50,113 bases of DNA from Hydrogenophaga sp. Its GTDB lineage: Bacteria; Pseudomonadota; Gammaproteobacteria; Burkholderiales; Burkholderiaceae_C. Shown here one piece after another: positions 1 to 9,122 of the stretch. The DNA lies in contig NZ_JAUCZG010000031.1 of the NCBI RefSeq assembly GCF_030373225.1, positions 1 to 50,113 on the forward strand, in the 5' to 3' direction. Within the stretch, counting starts at the first letter, position 1, and every line of letters begins with the position of its first letter. The translations under genes were made by a program, and so were the position numbers. The notes below the pieces were generated by a model that worked only from the letters and a program-made list of their open reading frames with translations, had not been told where the DNA came from and did no database searches.

Positions 1-48
1 CGCTGCCCCCCGAGGGGGCTGATCCGGCTTGGGGCGGCCCGGCGCCGG
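1..48. repeat. GC-rich intergenic palindrome (C5/G5 stem)
   Basis: The window opens in non-coding DNA with a CCCCCCGAGGGGG stem followed by a GATCCGGCTT block. The same two building blocks recur at 11285-11352. No gene was seen in positions 1-167; open frames there are antisense shadows. Whatever lies further upstream is outside the window. Confidence 0.4.
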
Positions 49-167
49 ATCTGTGCGCCCCCACGCTCCCCCGCTGCGCCTGGACCGCGGTACGGGCCGG
101 GCGGTTCACTGGCCTGTCATGTTGCGGTGCGCAAACCCCCCGGGGTTGGCGTGGTCATAATCCGCGC

Positions 168-938
168 ATGACATTTCTGGCCCTGGACGTTGGCAACACC
201 CGCCTGAAATGGGCTTTCTACGAAGAGCCGCGTTCCGGTTCCCGGTTGATCGCACAAGGGGCGCAGTTCCTCGAAAACATCGAAACCCTGGCCGAAGGCG
301 ACTGGGCCGGGTTGCCCACGCCGCGCTGGGTGCTGGGTTGTGTGGTCGCCGGAGATGCGGTCAAGCGCCGGGTGGAGGAGCAGCTCGAACTCTGGGATGT
401 GACGCCTCAGTGGGTCGTCTCCAGCAGCGCCGAGGCGGGTGTGAGCAATGGCTACGACCACCCCGCACGTCTGGGCTCCGACCGCTGGGTCGCCATGATC
501 GGGGCGCGTCAGCGGCTGGTGTCCCTCGGTCTGAATCGTCCCTGTGTGGTGGTGATGGTGGGCACCGCGGTGACGGTGGAAGCCATCGACACGGAGGGCC
601 GTTTTCTGGGCGGCATCATCCTGCCTGGTCACGGCATCATGCTGCGCGCGCTCGAATCGGGGACCGCCGGCCTGCACGTGCCCACCGGGGAAGTGCGCGA
701 CTTTCCCACCAACACCAGCGACGCGCTCACCAGTGGCGGCACCTTCGCCATCGCCGGCGCGGTGCAGCGCATGGTGGACAACCTGCGCCGCCACTGCGGT
801 GCCGAGCCGGTGTGCTTCATGACCGGCGGCGCTGGCTGGAAGATGGCTCCGGCCATGGCGCTGCAGGTGGAGCTGGTGGAAGGCCTGATCTTCGACGGCC
901 TGCTCGAAATGGCCTCGCGCCGCTTGATGACCGCTTGA
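168..938 (+). CDS. coaX: Type III pantothenate kinase
   Basis: Phosphorylates pantothenate with ATP, the first step of coenzyme A synthesis, in the cytosol. The 256-residue protein opens with the ASKHA phosphate-1 motif DVGNTRLKW at residues 7-15, carries GSDRW and VGTAVTVEA in the middle, and has GGIILPG after it, the standard CoaX order and length. The usual Asp after the GTA-T motif reads Glu here (TVEAID). The ATG at 168 is preceded by about 167 bases without a gene. The family is clear. In an acyl-CoA-rich window the CoA link is suggestive but probably coincidental. Confidence 0.93.
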   Translation: MTFLALDVGNTRLKWAFYEEPRSGSRLIAQGAQFLENIETLAEGDWAGLPTPRWVLGCVVAGDAVKRRVEEQLELWDVTPQWVVSSSAEAGVSNGYDHPARLGSDRWVAMIGARQRLVSLGLNRPCVVVMVGTAVTVEAIDTEGRFLGGIILPGHGIMLRALESGTAGLHVPTGEVRDFPTNTSDALTSGGTFAIAGAVQRMVDNLRRHCGAEPVCFMTGGAGWKMAPAMALQVELVEGLIFDGLLEMASRRLMTA

Positions 939-1002
939 GCCGGGCAGCGCGGACCCGGCCTGGCAGCCCGCAGGCCATGCGCAGCGCTCGGGCCTCGCGG
1001 CC

Positions 1003-2589
1003 TCAGGCCGCGCTCTCCCCCCACGGAAGCATGAGCGTGAGCATGAGCAGGCGCCGGAACTCCGGCTCGAACTCGTCGATGATGCGTTGCGGGTCCGGGC
1101 ACAAGGTCGTGTCTGCGATGACACCGAACTGCACGCCGCCGCCGTAACTCAGGATCGACACCCCCAGTCCGACGGTGCCGGTCTGCGGCACCCAGACCAT
1201 GGTCTGCTCCAGCGTGGAGCCGCACACCTTGAGCTTGCTGGCCGGGCCCGGCACGTTGGTCATGACGGCGGTGGTCTTGCGGCCGAACAGGCTGAGCAAG
1301 GCATCCTGCGCGGGCTTGACCAGCAGGCCCGCCACCGACAGCAGGCCGAAGGTCAGCAGCGGCTGCAGGCTGCCTTTGAGGCTGTTCATGCGCGAGCGCA
1401 CGGTGAACACCCGTTCGACCGGGTTGGTGCAGCCAATCGGCAGCACCAGCGGCACCAGCCCGAAACGGTTGCCGAGTTTCCAGGCGTCTTCCATCGGACG
1501 CAGGTTGATCGGCACCATGGCCCGGATCTCCTTGCCCTTGGTGTCGTCGCCCAGGCTGTTGAGGTAGCCACCGATGGCGCCGGCCACGCAGGCCAGCAGC
1601 ACGTCGTTGACCGAGCAGTTCAGCGCCCGACCGATCGCCTTGACCTCGTCGAGCGGGATGGGTTCGCACCAGGCCACGCGTTTGGTGTTGCCAGGCTGTC
1701 CCTTGAGTCGGGTGGGTGAATCGTCGGGCATGAGCGCCAGCGCAGCCAGGTCGCTGGCCAGCTGACCCCCCATGCGCGCCAGGTCAACCGCCTGGCCAAA
1801 CGAGTCGGTGAGACTCTGCTGCGGTGAGGCCAGCATGGCAAACGACTTCGCAGCGCCGCCGCCGGCCGCTTCCAGCGCCTTGGCGGTGAGATCGCCGAAG
1901 GGCCGGATCAAGGTGTCCACCACCCAGTCCTCGGCGCCGTCCAGACCTGGTTTGGCGGTCTGGCGGCGCCGGCTTTGGGGTGGCGCGCCGCCGCCGTCGA
2001 CCAGGCTCATCATGACGCTGATCAGCGCGATGCCGTCGGCAATGCAGTGGTGGATGCGTGCCACCATTGCCGAGCCACCGTCGTACTGTTCGATCAGTTC
2101 GAAACGCCACAACGGGTGCTGGCGATCCAGCGGCTGCATGGCCAGTTCGGCCACCCGCGCCTGCAGCGCGTCCTGCTCGGTTTGCGAGCCCGTTTGCGAC
2201 AACCGGTGGGCAACGACATGGCGGTCGAGGCGGAAGTCGGCATCGGCCACCCAGTGCGCGCCGGTCGCGTCTTCGCAGGCCCGCTGCGTGAAGCGGCGAT
2301 AGGGCAGCATGCGATCGCGCACGCGTTCGCGCAGGTCGTGCAGGCTGACACCCGGTTTGAGGATCCAGACGCCGACGATCATCATCAGGTTGGAGGGTGA
2401 GTCCATGCGCAGCCAGGCGGTGTCGACCTTGCTCATGCGCTCGCCTTCCAGCCCGAGCGTGGAGAGGGCCTGCTTGACCACGGGCATGACACCGGCTGCC
2501 GCGCCGTTGAGGGCGGAACCCGGGGAGGTCTTGGGTCGGCCGGCACGCGCCGAAGGGGTGTCGCTGCGGGCGGCAACGCGTTGAACCAT
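1003..2589 (-). CDS. WS/DGAT-type acyltransferase (wax ester synthase/diacylglycerol acyltransferase family)
   Basis: Members transfer an acyl group from acyl-CoA to a long-chain alcohol or diacylglycerol, making neutral storage lipids. The catalytic HHxxxDG motif is intact as HHCIADG at residues 180-186 of the longest frame, and later blocks such as SVNDVLLACVAGAIGGYL and NVPGP fit the family. The frame is 528 residues. A start at Met52 (base 2436), giving MSKVDTAWLRMDS, matches the usual family N-terminus better, so the first 51 residues may be untranslated or an extension. It is divergent from the acyl-CoA-binding protein gene at 2725, a sensible functional neighbour. The substrate (wax ester or triacylglycerol) cannot be told from sequence. 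Confidence 0.88.
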   Translation of the reverse strand: MVQRVAARSDTPSARAGRPKTSPGSALNGAAAGVMPVVKQALSTLGLEGERMSKVDTAWLRMDSPSNLMMIVGVWILKPGVSLHDLRERVRDRMLPYRRFTQRACEDATGAHWVADADFRLDRHVVAHRLSQTGSQTEQDALQARVAELAMQPLDRQHPLWRFELIEQYDGGSAMVARIHHCIADGIALISVMMSLVDGGGAPPQSRRRQTAKPGLDGAEDWVVDTLIRPFGDLTAKALEAAGGGAAKSFAMLASPQQSLTDSFGQAVDLARMGGQLASDLAALALMPDDSPTRLKGQPGNTKRVAWCEPIPLDEVKAIGRALNCSVNDVLLACVAGAIGGYLNSLGDDTKGKEIRAMVPINLRPMEDAWKLGNRFGLVPLVLPIGCTNPVERVFTVRSRMNSLKGSLQPLLTFGLLSVAGLLVKPAQDALLSLFGRKTTAVMTNVPGPASKLKVCGSTLEQTMVWVPQTGTVGLGVSILSYGGGVQFGVIADTTLCPDPQRIIDEFEPEFRRLLMLTLMLPWGESAA

Positions 2590-2724
2590 GGATGCTCCTC
2601 GGGTGGCTGTGCGGATCTGGATGGGTGGCGCTATTGTGCAGAGGCTGCCAACCGTAAGATAGCGGGAGAGCCCTAAGCCCGGCCCGCCCGGTCGCAGCGG
2701 ATCATTTCAACAACAGGAGCATTC

Positions 2725-2979
2725 ATGGCCGATCTCAAAACCCTTTTCGACGCCGCGGTGGCGAATTCGAAGAACCTGAGCGAGCGTCCCGACAACGCCA
2801 CGCTGCTCAAGATCTACGCCCTCTACAAGCAGGCCACCGAAGGGGATGTCGAGGGCAAGAAGCCCGGCTTCGGCGACATGGTCGGTCGCGCCAAGTGGGA
2901 CGCGTGGAATGGTTTCAAAGGCACCGGCAAGGACGACGCGATGCAGCAGTACATCGACCTGATCCAGAGCCTGAGCTGA
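2725..2979 (+). CDS. Acyl-CoA-binding protein (ACBP)
   Basis: Small cytosolic carrier that binds medium- and long-chain acyl-CoA. The 84 residues form a complete four-helix ACBP domain with the signature LLKIYALYKQATEGD, then GRAKWDAWNGFKGT. The Tyr and Lys of YALYKQAT are the CoA-contacting residues in characterised members. A ribosome-binding site, CAGGAG, lies about 5 bases before the ATG. ACBP is universal in eukaryotes but patchy in bacteria. Here it is transcribed away from the WS/DGAT gene and ends in a terminator shared with the convergent PHA-system gene. Confidence 0.93.
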   Translation: MADLKTLFDAAVANSKNLSERPDNATLLKIYALYKQATEGDVEGKKPGFGDMVGRAKWDAWNGFKGTGKDDAMQQYIDLIQSLS

Positions 2980-2985
2980 ACACCG

Positions 2986-3009
2986 GCCGGTCTGTCAGCC
3001 GGCTTTTTT
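2986..3009 (+). terminator. Probable Rho-independent terminator of the ACBP gene
   Basis: GCCGG (2986-2990), an 8-base loop, CCGGC (2999-3003) and then six T residues. It lies directly behind the ACBP stop codon and overlaps the stop codon of the convergent gene at 2995. Confidence 0.6.
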
Positions 3010-3318
3010 CTTCCTGGCGGCGGGCTTCTTCGCCGCCAGCAGTTCGTCCAGGTTCTTCACGATCTCGCCCTCGATGCGGTCCTTGAAGGCGCCCAGCAGA
3101 AAACCCAGTCGGGCGTCGAGCTCGAACCGGTCGGCCCACACCTTGAGCGTGCCGCTCACGCCCGAACGGCTGAACTGCACCTCGTCGCAGTCGGTGCCTT
3201 CTTCATAGGTGCAGCTCATGTCGAAGTCGTTTTCGGCCTGCTCGGCCCAGCGCCACGCCAGCTTGCGAGCGCCGCCCATGCCGAGTTGGTGATCGCGTTC
3301 GATGTGGATGTCGGCCAT
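2995..3318 (-). CDS. Polyhydroxyalkanoic acid system family protein (PHA_gran_rgn type)
   Basis: A 107-residue protein starting MADIHIERDH and ending in a Lys/Ala-rich tail (KKPAARKKKAG). The N-terminal IERDHQLG...AR motif, a central WADRFEL segment and a GFLLGAFKDRIEGEI segment are typical of the small family annotated as polyhydroxyalkanoic acid system or granule-region protein. Its molecular role is not established. The Ala/Lys-rich tail resembles those of granule- or nucleic-acid-associated proteins. The ATG at 3318 was chosen over an upstream in-frame start at 3528 because the extra residues would overlap the preceding aminopeptidase gene. It is the last gene of a three-gene minus-strand run. 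Confidence 0.8.
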   Translation of the reverse strand: MADIHIERDHQLGMGGARKLAWRWAEQAENDFDMSCTYEEGTDCDEVQFSRSGVSGTLKVWADRFELDARLGFLLGAFKDRIEGEIVKNLDELLAAKKPAARKKKAG

Positions 3319-3337
3319 GGGTGTCTCGTGTGGGGTG

Positions 3338-4429
3338 TCAGGGGCGGTCGGGGCCGGCGGCGGCCAGGGAAGAAGGCGAAAGCTCGCGCAATGCAGCCTG
3401 GCGCTCTTCTTTCGGACGCCGGGCCAGGTCCCGAACCGCATCATAGAACCGGGCAAAGTCGCGGCCTTCGCGCTCGAACAGGGCCTCGAACGCCGGCACC
3501 CACTCATCGTAGGCGGCCTGTGCCGCAAAACTGGCGTTGTTCGCCCGTGCCACGAACGGGTCGTAGCCGGCGTAGCCGTTCCAGCCGGCCTTCAGCTGCT
3601 CGTAGCGCTGCCGGAAGTCGCTCATCACAACGGCCTTGCGCTGCAACTTGGTCTCGTCGGGCAGTGCGCCGTCGTCGTAGATCCGTTTCAGCGCTTCACG
3701 TGTCGAGCGGGTGAGGGCGCGAAAGGCGCGGCGGCGCTGGTCGAAGGTGGCGTAGTCGGCCCGGGCGCTCGCGCTGGAGCGGCTGAGCCACTTCTCGCCG
3801 CCGAGCCGTTCGACGGCGGTGGCAAACGACTCGTTGAACGTGGTGTCGTTCTGCACATAGACCACCTGGTGCGAGAGCTCGTGGAAGATGATCCGCGCAA
3901 GCTCGCCTTCCGGGTAGGCGATGAAGGTGTTGAGCAACGGGTCGCCGCCGGCCCAGTTCATCCAGCCCAGGGTGGAATACGCCAGCACCGGGTAGACGGC
4001 GACCTCGAGTTGCGGATCCAGGCTGTCGGCAAAGGCCCGCGCGTCCGACTCCCGGAAGTAGCCACGGTAGCCCACGCAGCCGGCCACCGGGAAGCACCAG
4101 GTTTCGAGCTTGAGCGAGAGCGCCGGTGCGGCCACCACGTTGTAGACGGCGGCGCGGCGCTTGAGGTCGGCGTAGCGGTGGTAGCTGGCGTTGTCGGGCA
4201 GGGCCAGTTCGTTCACCGCGAAGCGGCGGATGCGCCGGGCGTCTTCCAGCCGCTGTTTGAGCGTGGCCGAAGCGGCTTCATCGGCCAGCCAGTCGTCGAC
4301 CGGTCGGGCCGCCCGCATCATCTGCAGGTGCCCGGTCACCGACTGCCAGTAGTAGCCCACGCCGGTGGTGTTGCTCGCGCATCCGGTGCTCAGCAGAGCC
4401 GCAGCGGCGATGGCCAGCAGCTGTTTCAC
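3338..4429 (-). CDS. Predicted zinc aminopeptidase, lipoprotein
   Basis: A 363-residue protein of the family annotated as predicted aminopeptidase (DUF2265-like). The N-terminus has a hydrophobic stretch ending in a lipobox, LLSTGC, at residues 13-18, so it is probably anchored to a membrane and acts in the envelope. The metal site HELSH followed about 14 residues later by FNESFA (third ligand Glu) is a gluzincin-type HExxH...E arrangement. It starts only 7 bases after the molybdopterin oxidoreductase stop and ends 19 bases before the PHA-system gene, so the three are probably cotranscribed. The substrate is unknown. Confidence 0.85.
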   Translation of the reverse strand: MKQLLAIAAAALLSTGCASNTTGVGYYWQSVTGHLQMMRAARPVDDWLADEAASATLKQRLEDARRIRRFAVNELALPDNASYHRYADLKRRAAVYNVVAAPALSLKLETWCFPVAGCVGYRGYFRESDARAFADSLDPQLEVAVYPVLAYSTLGWMNWAGGDPLLNTFIAYPEGELARIIFHELSHQVVYVQNDTTFNESFATAVERLGGEKWLSRSSASARADYATFDQRRRAFRALTRSTREALKRIYDDGALPDETKLQRKAVVMSDFRQRYEQLKAGWNGYAGYDPFVARANNASFAAQAAYDEWVPAFEALFEREGRDFARFYDAVRDLARRPKEERQAALRELSPSSLAAAGPDRP

Positions 4430-4436
4430 GGCGTCC

Positions 4437-6479
4437 TCAGTGCACGCCGGCCACGTCGACCAGGCAGTCGTAGAACACCGGTCCGCCGCCCAGGTCGGTG
4501 AGCTGCTGGCTGGTGACTTCGTTCACGTTGGTGCCTGCCGGTCCGAGCTTGCGCCACCAGATGCCCAGGCCATGGACCACGCCGGGACGCGCACGCGGGG
4601 ACACCTGGGCCTTGCAGCGGTACTCGCCGCGGTCGTTGAAGACACGCACCATCTGGCCGGTCTCGATGCCGCGCGCCTGCGCGTCCTCGGCATGGATCTC
4701 CAGCAGGGGCTCGCCCTCGATGTCGCGCAGGCTGGTCACATTGACGAAGCTGGAGTTGAGGAAGTTGCGCGCCGGCGGCGAGATCATGGCCAGCGGGTAG
4801 GCGGCCGACGTGCCCTGCAGCTCGTGATTGGGAAGGTGGTCGGGCAGGCCGTCCATGCCTTGTGCTGCCAGGCGCGCGCTGAAGAACTCACACCGCCCGG
4901 ACGGCGTGGGAAAGCCGCCGTGTGCAAACGGCGCCTCGGGCACGGGCAGGGTGGCAAAGCCCTGGTCGAGCAAGGTCTGGAAGTCCACCCGGTCGCCGAA
5001 CGCCGTGCGGCACAGGGTCAGGTCATCGTCGGCAAAGCAGGGGTCGTCAAAGCCCATGCGCGCGGCCAGCGCGCGGAAGATGTCGCTGTTGGTGCGCGCC
5101 TCGCCCACCGGGGCGATGGCCGGGCGGTTGAGCAGCACGTCGGTGTGGCCGTAGCTGGTGTGGATGTCCCAGTGCTCGAGCTGGGTGGTGGCCGGCAGGA
5201 TGACGTCGGCGTGATCGGCGGTGTCGGTCTGGAAGTGTTCGAGCACCACGGTGAACAGGTCTTCGCGCAGGAAGCCCTGCACCACCTTGCCCGACTCGGG
5301 TGCCACCGCCACCGGATTGCTGTTGTAGACGATCAGCGCCTCGATCGCCGGGCCGAAGGCGGCCGAGCCCTCGCGCAGCAGGTCGTTGCCGATGGTGCTC
5401 ATGTTGAGGGTGCGCGGCCTTGCGCCGGCCAGCAGCTCCGGCCGGTGCAAGGCCGCACGGTCCACCGGAAACTGCGCCGAGCTCGACAGCAGCATTCCGC
5501 CCGCGGCCTGGCGCCACGCGCCCACCAGTGCCGGCAGGCAGGCCACGGCGCGCACCGCGTTGCCACCGCCGCGCACGCGCTGCATGCCGTAGTTCAGCCG
5601 GATCGCGGCGGGGCGGGTGGTGCCGTAGGCGCGCGCGAGATCGGTGATCTGTTGCACCGGCAGGCCGCAGACGGCGGCGGCCCGCTCGGGCGGCCACTGC
5701 AGGGCGCGTTCGCGCAGGGCTTCCCAGCCCAGGGTGTGCTGCGCGATGTAGTCGTGGTCCAGCCAGTCGTGGGTGATCAGCTGGTGCATGAGTGCCAACG
5801 CCAGGGCAGCGTCGGTGCCCGGGCGCAGCGCCAGGTGCTCATGGCACTTTTCGGCGGTTTCGGTTCGGCGCGGGTCGATGCACACCAGGCGCGCGCCGTT
5901 GCGTTTGGCCTGCTGGGCCAGGCGCCAGAAATGCAGGTTGCTGCCGATGGAGTTGCTGCCCCAGATCAGGATCAGTTTCGAGTCGGCGAAGTGCTCCACC
6001 TTCATGCCCACCTTGCCACCCAGGGTCTGCACCAGCCCTTCGCCACCGGCCGATGCGCAGATGGTGCGATCGAGCAAGGAGGCGCCGAGCCGGTGGAAAA
6101 AGCGCGCCGCCATGCCCTCGCCCTGCACCAGACCCATGGTGCCGGCATAGCTGTAGGGCAGCACCGCCTGTGGGTCGCGCGCGGCGATGGCCTTGAGGCG
6201 GCTGGCGATGGTGTCCAGTGCCTCGTCCCAGCTCACCTGTTCGAAGCGCCCGCTGCCCTTGGGGCCGGTGCGCCTGAGTGGGTGCAGCAGGCGCTCTGGG
6301 TGGTAGGTGCGCTCGGCATAGCGGGACACCTTGGTGCAGAGCACGCCATCGGTGTGGCGGTGCCCGGCATTGCCCTGCACGCGAACCGCCCGGCCACCGT
6401 CCACTGTTGTGATCAGGGCACAGGTGTCGGGGCAGTCGTGCGGGCAGGCGCCGCGGATCGTGTGCACGGTGGAGTTCAT
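4437..6479 (-). CDS. Molybdopterin oxidoreductase (formate dehydrogenase/DMSO reductase superfamily)
   Basis: A 680-residue bis-MGD molybdoenzyme. The N-terminal iron-sulfur motif is CPHDCPDTC with a fourth Cys in GVLCTK, ligating one [4Fe-4S] cluster. WGSNSIGSN and IDPRRTETA are pterin-binding blocks, and the C-terminus is the usual molydopterin dinucleotide-binding beta barrel. Cys in RTICASAG lies where many relatives carry the Mo ligand; that assignment is an inference. No Tat signal or partner subunit gene is present, so the enzyme is probably cytosolic and monomeric or uses a general electron carrier. The ATG at 6479 was chosen; the in-frame extension upstream overlaps the divergent binding-protein gene. 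Substrate unknown. Confidence 0.85.
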   Translation of the reverse strand: MNSTVHTIRGACPHDCPDTCALITTVDGGRAVRVQGNAGHRHTDGVLCTKVSRYAERTYHPERLLHPLRRTGPKGSGRFEQVSWDEALDTIASRLKAIAARDPQAVLPYSYAGTMGLVQGEGMAARFFHRLGASLLDRTICASAGGEGLVQTLGGKVGMKVEHFADSKLILIWGSNSIGSNLHFWRLAQQAKRNGARLVCIDPRRTETAEKCHEHLALRPGTDAALALALMHQLITHDWLDHDYIAQHTLGWEALRERALQWPPERAAAVCGLPVQQITDLARAYGTTRPAAIRLNYGMQRVRGGGNAVRAVACLPALVGAWRQAAGGMLLSSSAQFPVDRAALHRPELLAGARPRTLNMSTIGNDLLREGSAAFGPAIEALIVYNSNPVAVAPESGKVVQGFLREDLFTVVLEHFQTDTADHADVILPATTQLEHWDIHTSYGHTDVLLNRPAIAPVGEARTNSDIFRALAARMGFDDPCFADDDLTLCRTAFGDRVDFQTLLDQGFATLPVPEAPFAHGGFPTPSGRCEFFSARLAAQGMDGLPDHLPNHELQGTSAAYPLAMISPPARNFLNSSFVNVTSLRDIEGEPLLEIHAEDAQARGIETGQMVRVFNDRGEYRCKAQVSPRARPGVVHGLGIWWRKLGPAGTNVNEVTSQQLTDLGGGPVFYDCLVDVAGVH

Positions 6480-6575
6480 CGGAAGGTGTGGATATGGAGG
6501 CGTTTGACTCGGTATCGCCGGGGCACTTGCCGTTACCCTGCGGGCTTTCGAAATCAGCATATCAGGAGTATCTGC

Positions 6576-7727
6576 ATGCAGCGTCGCGAAGCCCTGTCCA
6601 CGGTGTGCAAGCTGGTCGGCTCGGGGGCCCTGGCCGCCTGCGGTGCGTCTGCGCGGGCGCAGAGCGCCGGCCTGAGCGACACCCGCATCGTGCTGGGACA
6701 GTCCGCCCCGTTCACCGGTGCTGCCGTGCAGCTCGGATTGCAGTTCCACCTCGGCGCGCAGGCGTTTTTCGACACCGTCAATGCCAGGGGCGGCGTCAAT
6801 GGGCGCACGCTGGAGATCAAGCGGATGGACGACGGCTACGAGCCGGAGCGCTGCGCCGCCAACACCCGCCAGCTCATCGCCGACGATGTGTTCGCCTTGT
6901 TCGGCTACATCGGCACCCCCACCAGCCTGGCTGCGCTGCCGCTGGCCAGCGCAGCCAAGGTGCCGTTTTTCGCGCCGTTCACCGGTGCGCAGGCGCTGCG
7001 CGAACCGTTCAACCGCTACGCCATTCACGTGCGCGCCTCCTACTTCGACGAGACGGCAGCGATCGTTCGCCAGATCACCTCCATCGGCATCAAGAAAATC
7101 GCGGTTTTCTATCAGAACGACGCTTACGGCAAGACCGGGCTGGACGGTGTTTCACGGGCCCTCGCCACCCTGAATCTGGAGCCGTCGGCCCTGGGCACGG
7201 TGGAGCGCAACACGGTTGAAGTGGCGCAAGCGGTCAAGGACATCATGGCGCAGAAGCCGGAGGCGATCGTGCAGATCGGCGCCTACAAGGCGGTGGCCAC
7301 TTTCGTTCGGCAGGCGCGCCGCGCGGGTTTCAGCGGCAATTTCTACAACGTGTCCTTCGTGGGCACGCAGGCCCTCATCGACGAACTCGGCGCGGAGGCC
7401 CGCGGTGTGGCCGTGAGCCAGGTGATGCCGTTTCCCTACACGCCGGCCACACCGCTGTCGGGCGAGTACCTGGCGGCCATCAAGGAAAAGCGGGGGGTGG
7501 AGCCCAACTACTCCGGCATGGAAGGCTTCGTGGCGGCCAAGGTGTTCACCGAGGGCGTGCGGCGCGCGGGCAGGGCGCTCTCGCGAGAGGGCTTCATCAA
7601 TGCCGTGCAGGGCATGCAGAACGTGAACCTGGGCGGGTTTCCGGTGGATTTCGGTCCCGCCAAGCACACGGGTTCCCGGTTTGTCGAACTCACGCTGCTG
7701 ACCGAGGACGGGCGCATCCGCCGCTGA
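6576..7727 (+). CDS. ABC transporter substrate-binding protein (branched-chain amino acid/amide type)
   Basis: A 383-residue periplasmic binding protein of the Leu/Ile/Val-type fold (Peripla_BP_6). The N-terminus MQRREALS...GALAACGASARAQ is a signal peptide, probably cleaved after ARA. Mature features include RIVLGQSAPFTG, VNARGGVNGR, a FALFGYIGTPTS segment and the YQNDAYGKTGLDG hinge block. The start at 6576 follows a good AGGAG site about 8 bases upstream. No permease or ATPase genes are adjacent, so it is an orphan binding protein, common in Burkholderiales, that may feed a remote transporter or a sensor. It is divergent from the molybdoenzyme operon, with 96 bases between them for promoters. 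Confidence 0.87.
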   Translation: MQRREALSTVCKLVGSGALAACGASARAQSAGLSDTRIVLGQSAPFTGAAVQLGLQFHLGAQAFFDTVNARGGVNGRTLEIKRMDDGYEPERCAANTRQLIADDVFALFGYIGTPTSLAALPLASAAKVPFFAPFTGAQALREPFNRYAIHVRASYFDETAAIVRQITSIGIKKIAVFYQNDAYGKTGLDGVSRALATLNLEPSALGTVERNTVEVAQAVKDIMAQKPEAIVQIGAYKAVATFVRQARRAGFSGNFYNVSFVGTQALIDELGAEARGVAVSQVMPFPYTPATPLSGEYLAAIKEKRGVEPNYSGMEGFVAAKVFTEGVRRAGRALSREGFINAVQGMQNVNLGGFPVDFGPAKHTGSRFVELTLLTEDGRIRR

Positions 7728-7904
7728 GCCGGGGCGCAAGGCTGCGTTGCAGTCTTGCATCACTGGCCCGGTCCGCGGGTGGTCACTGCGCCACGATCGC
7801 CCCACCGATGCGGTGGGCTGTCGCTCAAGGAGCCGCGCCCGCGCAAAGGCTTCGATACCATGTTTGGTTGTCCACCCCCACTGCCCGGGCATGCAAAGGT
7901 CACC

Positions 7905-9122
7905 ATGAAACTCATCGACTCCATCCTCACGCAGGCCGCCAGCATCGCTGCCGTGCGCCGCGACATCCACGCCCATCCCGAGTTGTGTTTCAAGGAAGAG
8001 CGCACCGCCGAAGTCGTGGCGGCCAAGCTCACCGAGTGGGGTATCCCGGTGCACCGTGGCATGGGCACCACCGGTGTGGTGGGCATCGTGCATGGCCGTG
8101 ATGGTGGTGCCTGCGGCCGCGCCATCGGCCTGCGCGCCGACATGGACGCCTTGCCCATGCAGGAGCACAACACCTTCGCGCACGCCAGCCAGCACGCCGG
8201 CAAGATGCACGCCTGCGGCCACGATGGCCACACCGCCATGCTGCTGGGCGCCGCGCAGCACTTTGCGAAACACCGCAACTTCGACGGCACGGTCTACCTG
8301 ATCTTCCAGCCGGCCGAAGAAGGTGGCGGCGGCGCCCGCGAGATGATCAAGGACGGCCTGTTCGAGCAGTTCCCGGTCGAGTCGGTGTTCGGCATGCACA
8401 ACTGGCCCGGCATGGCGGTGGGCACCTTCGCCGCCAGTGCCGGCCCGGTCATGGCGTCGAGCAACGAGTTTCACATCACCATCCGGGGCAAAGGCGCGCA
8501 CGCCGCGCTGCCGCACAACGGCATTGACCCGGTGCCCGTGGCCTGCCAGATGGTGATGGCCTTCCAGACCATCATTTCGCGCAACAAGAAGCCGGTGGAT
8601 GCCGGTGTGGTCTCGGTGACCATGATCCACACCGGCGAGGCCACCAACGTGGTGCCCGACAGTTGCGAGATACAGGGCACGGTGCGCACCTTCACCTACG
8701 AGGTGCTCGACATGATCGAACGCCGGATGCAGGAGATCGCCGAGCACACCTGCGCCGCCTTCGGTGCCACCGTGGAGTTCAGGTTCAAGCGCAACTACCC
8801 GCCAACCATCAACCACGCCGCTGAAACGGCGTTCGCGCGCCAGGTGATGGCCGACATCGTGGGCGCCGGGCGTGTGGTGGACCAGGAGCCCACCATGGGC
8901 GCGGAAGACTTCGCCTACATGCTGCAGGAGCGGCCCGGCTGCTATGCCTTCATCGCCAATGGCGACGGCGCGCATCGCGAAATGGGCCACGGCGGTGGCC
9001 CTTGCATGCTGCACAACCCCAGTTACGACTTCAACGACGACCTGATTCCGCTGGGCGCCACCTATTGGGTGCAACTGGCCGAAAAGTGGTTGAACACCCC
9101 GCGTGCCGAGGTCGCTGCTTGA
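7905..9122 (+). CDS. M20-family amidohydrolase (hippurate hydrolase-like)
   Basis: A 405-residue zinc or manganese amidohydrolase that cleaves N-acyl amino acids such as hippurate or N-acetyl amino acids. Family blocks are DIHAHPELCF, LRADMDALPM, HACGHDGHTAMLLGAA, FQPAEEGGGGA, the dimerisation-domain start RGKGAHAALPHNGIDP and the C-terminal metal ligand region MGAEDFAYML. The ATG at 7905 fits the family start; about 50 in-frame residues upstream are not conserved-looking. The stop overlaps the TTG start of the DUF2817 gene, so the two peptidase-like enzymes are coupled and may act on related peptide substrates. The exact substrate is not predictable. Confidence 0.9.
   Translation: MKLIDSILTQAASIAAVRRDIHAHPELCFKEERTAEVVAAKLTEWGIPVHRGMGTTGVVGIVHGRDGGACGRAIGLRADMDALPMQEHNTFAHASQHAGKMHACGHDGHTAMLLGAAQHFAKHRNFDGTVYLIFQPAEEGGGGAREMIKDGLFEQFPVESVFGMHNWPGMAVGTFAASAGPVMASSNEFHITIRGKGAHAALPHNGIDPVPVACQMVMAFQTIISRNKKPVDAGVVSVTMIHTGEATNVVPDSCEIQGTVRTFTYEVLDMIERRMQEIAEHTCAAFGATVEFRFKRNYPPTINHAAETAFARQVMADIVGAGRVVDQEPTMGAEDFAYMLQERPGCYAFIANGDGAHREMGHGGGPCMLHNPSYDFNDDLIPLGATYWVQLAEKWLNTPRAEVAA

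Noticed and set aside
4365..6575. Very long open frame on the plus strand running through the molybdoenzyme region into the binding-protein gene
   Set aside because: It is antisense to a gene with clear motifs and has no family features before the signal peptide at 6576. Long antisense frames are expected at this GC content.
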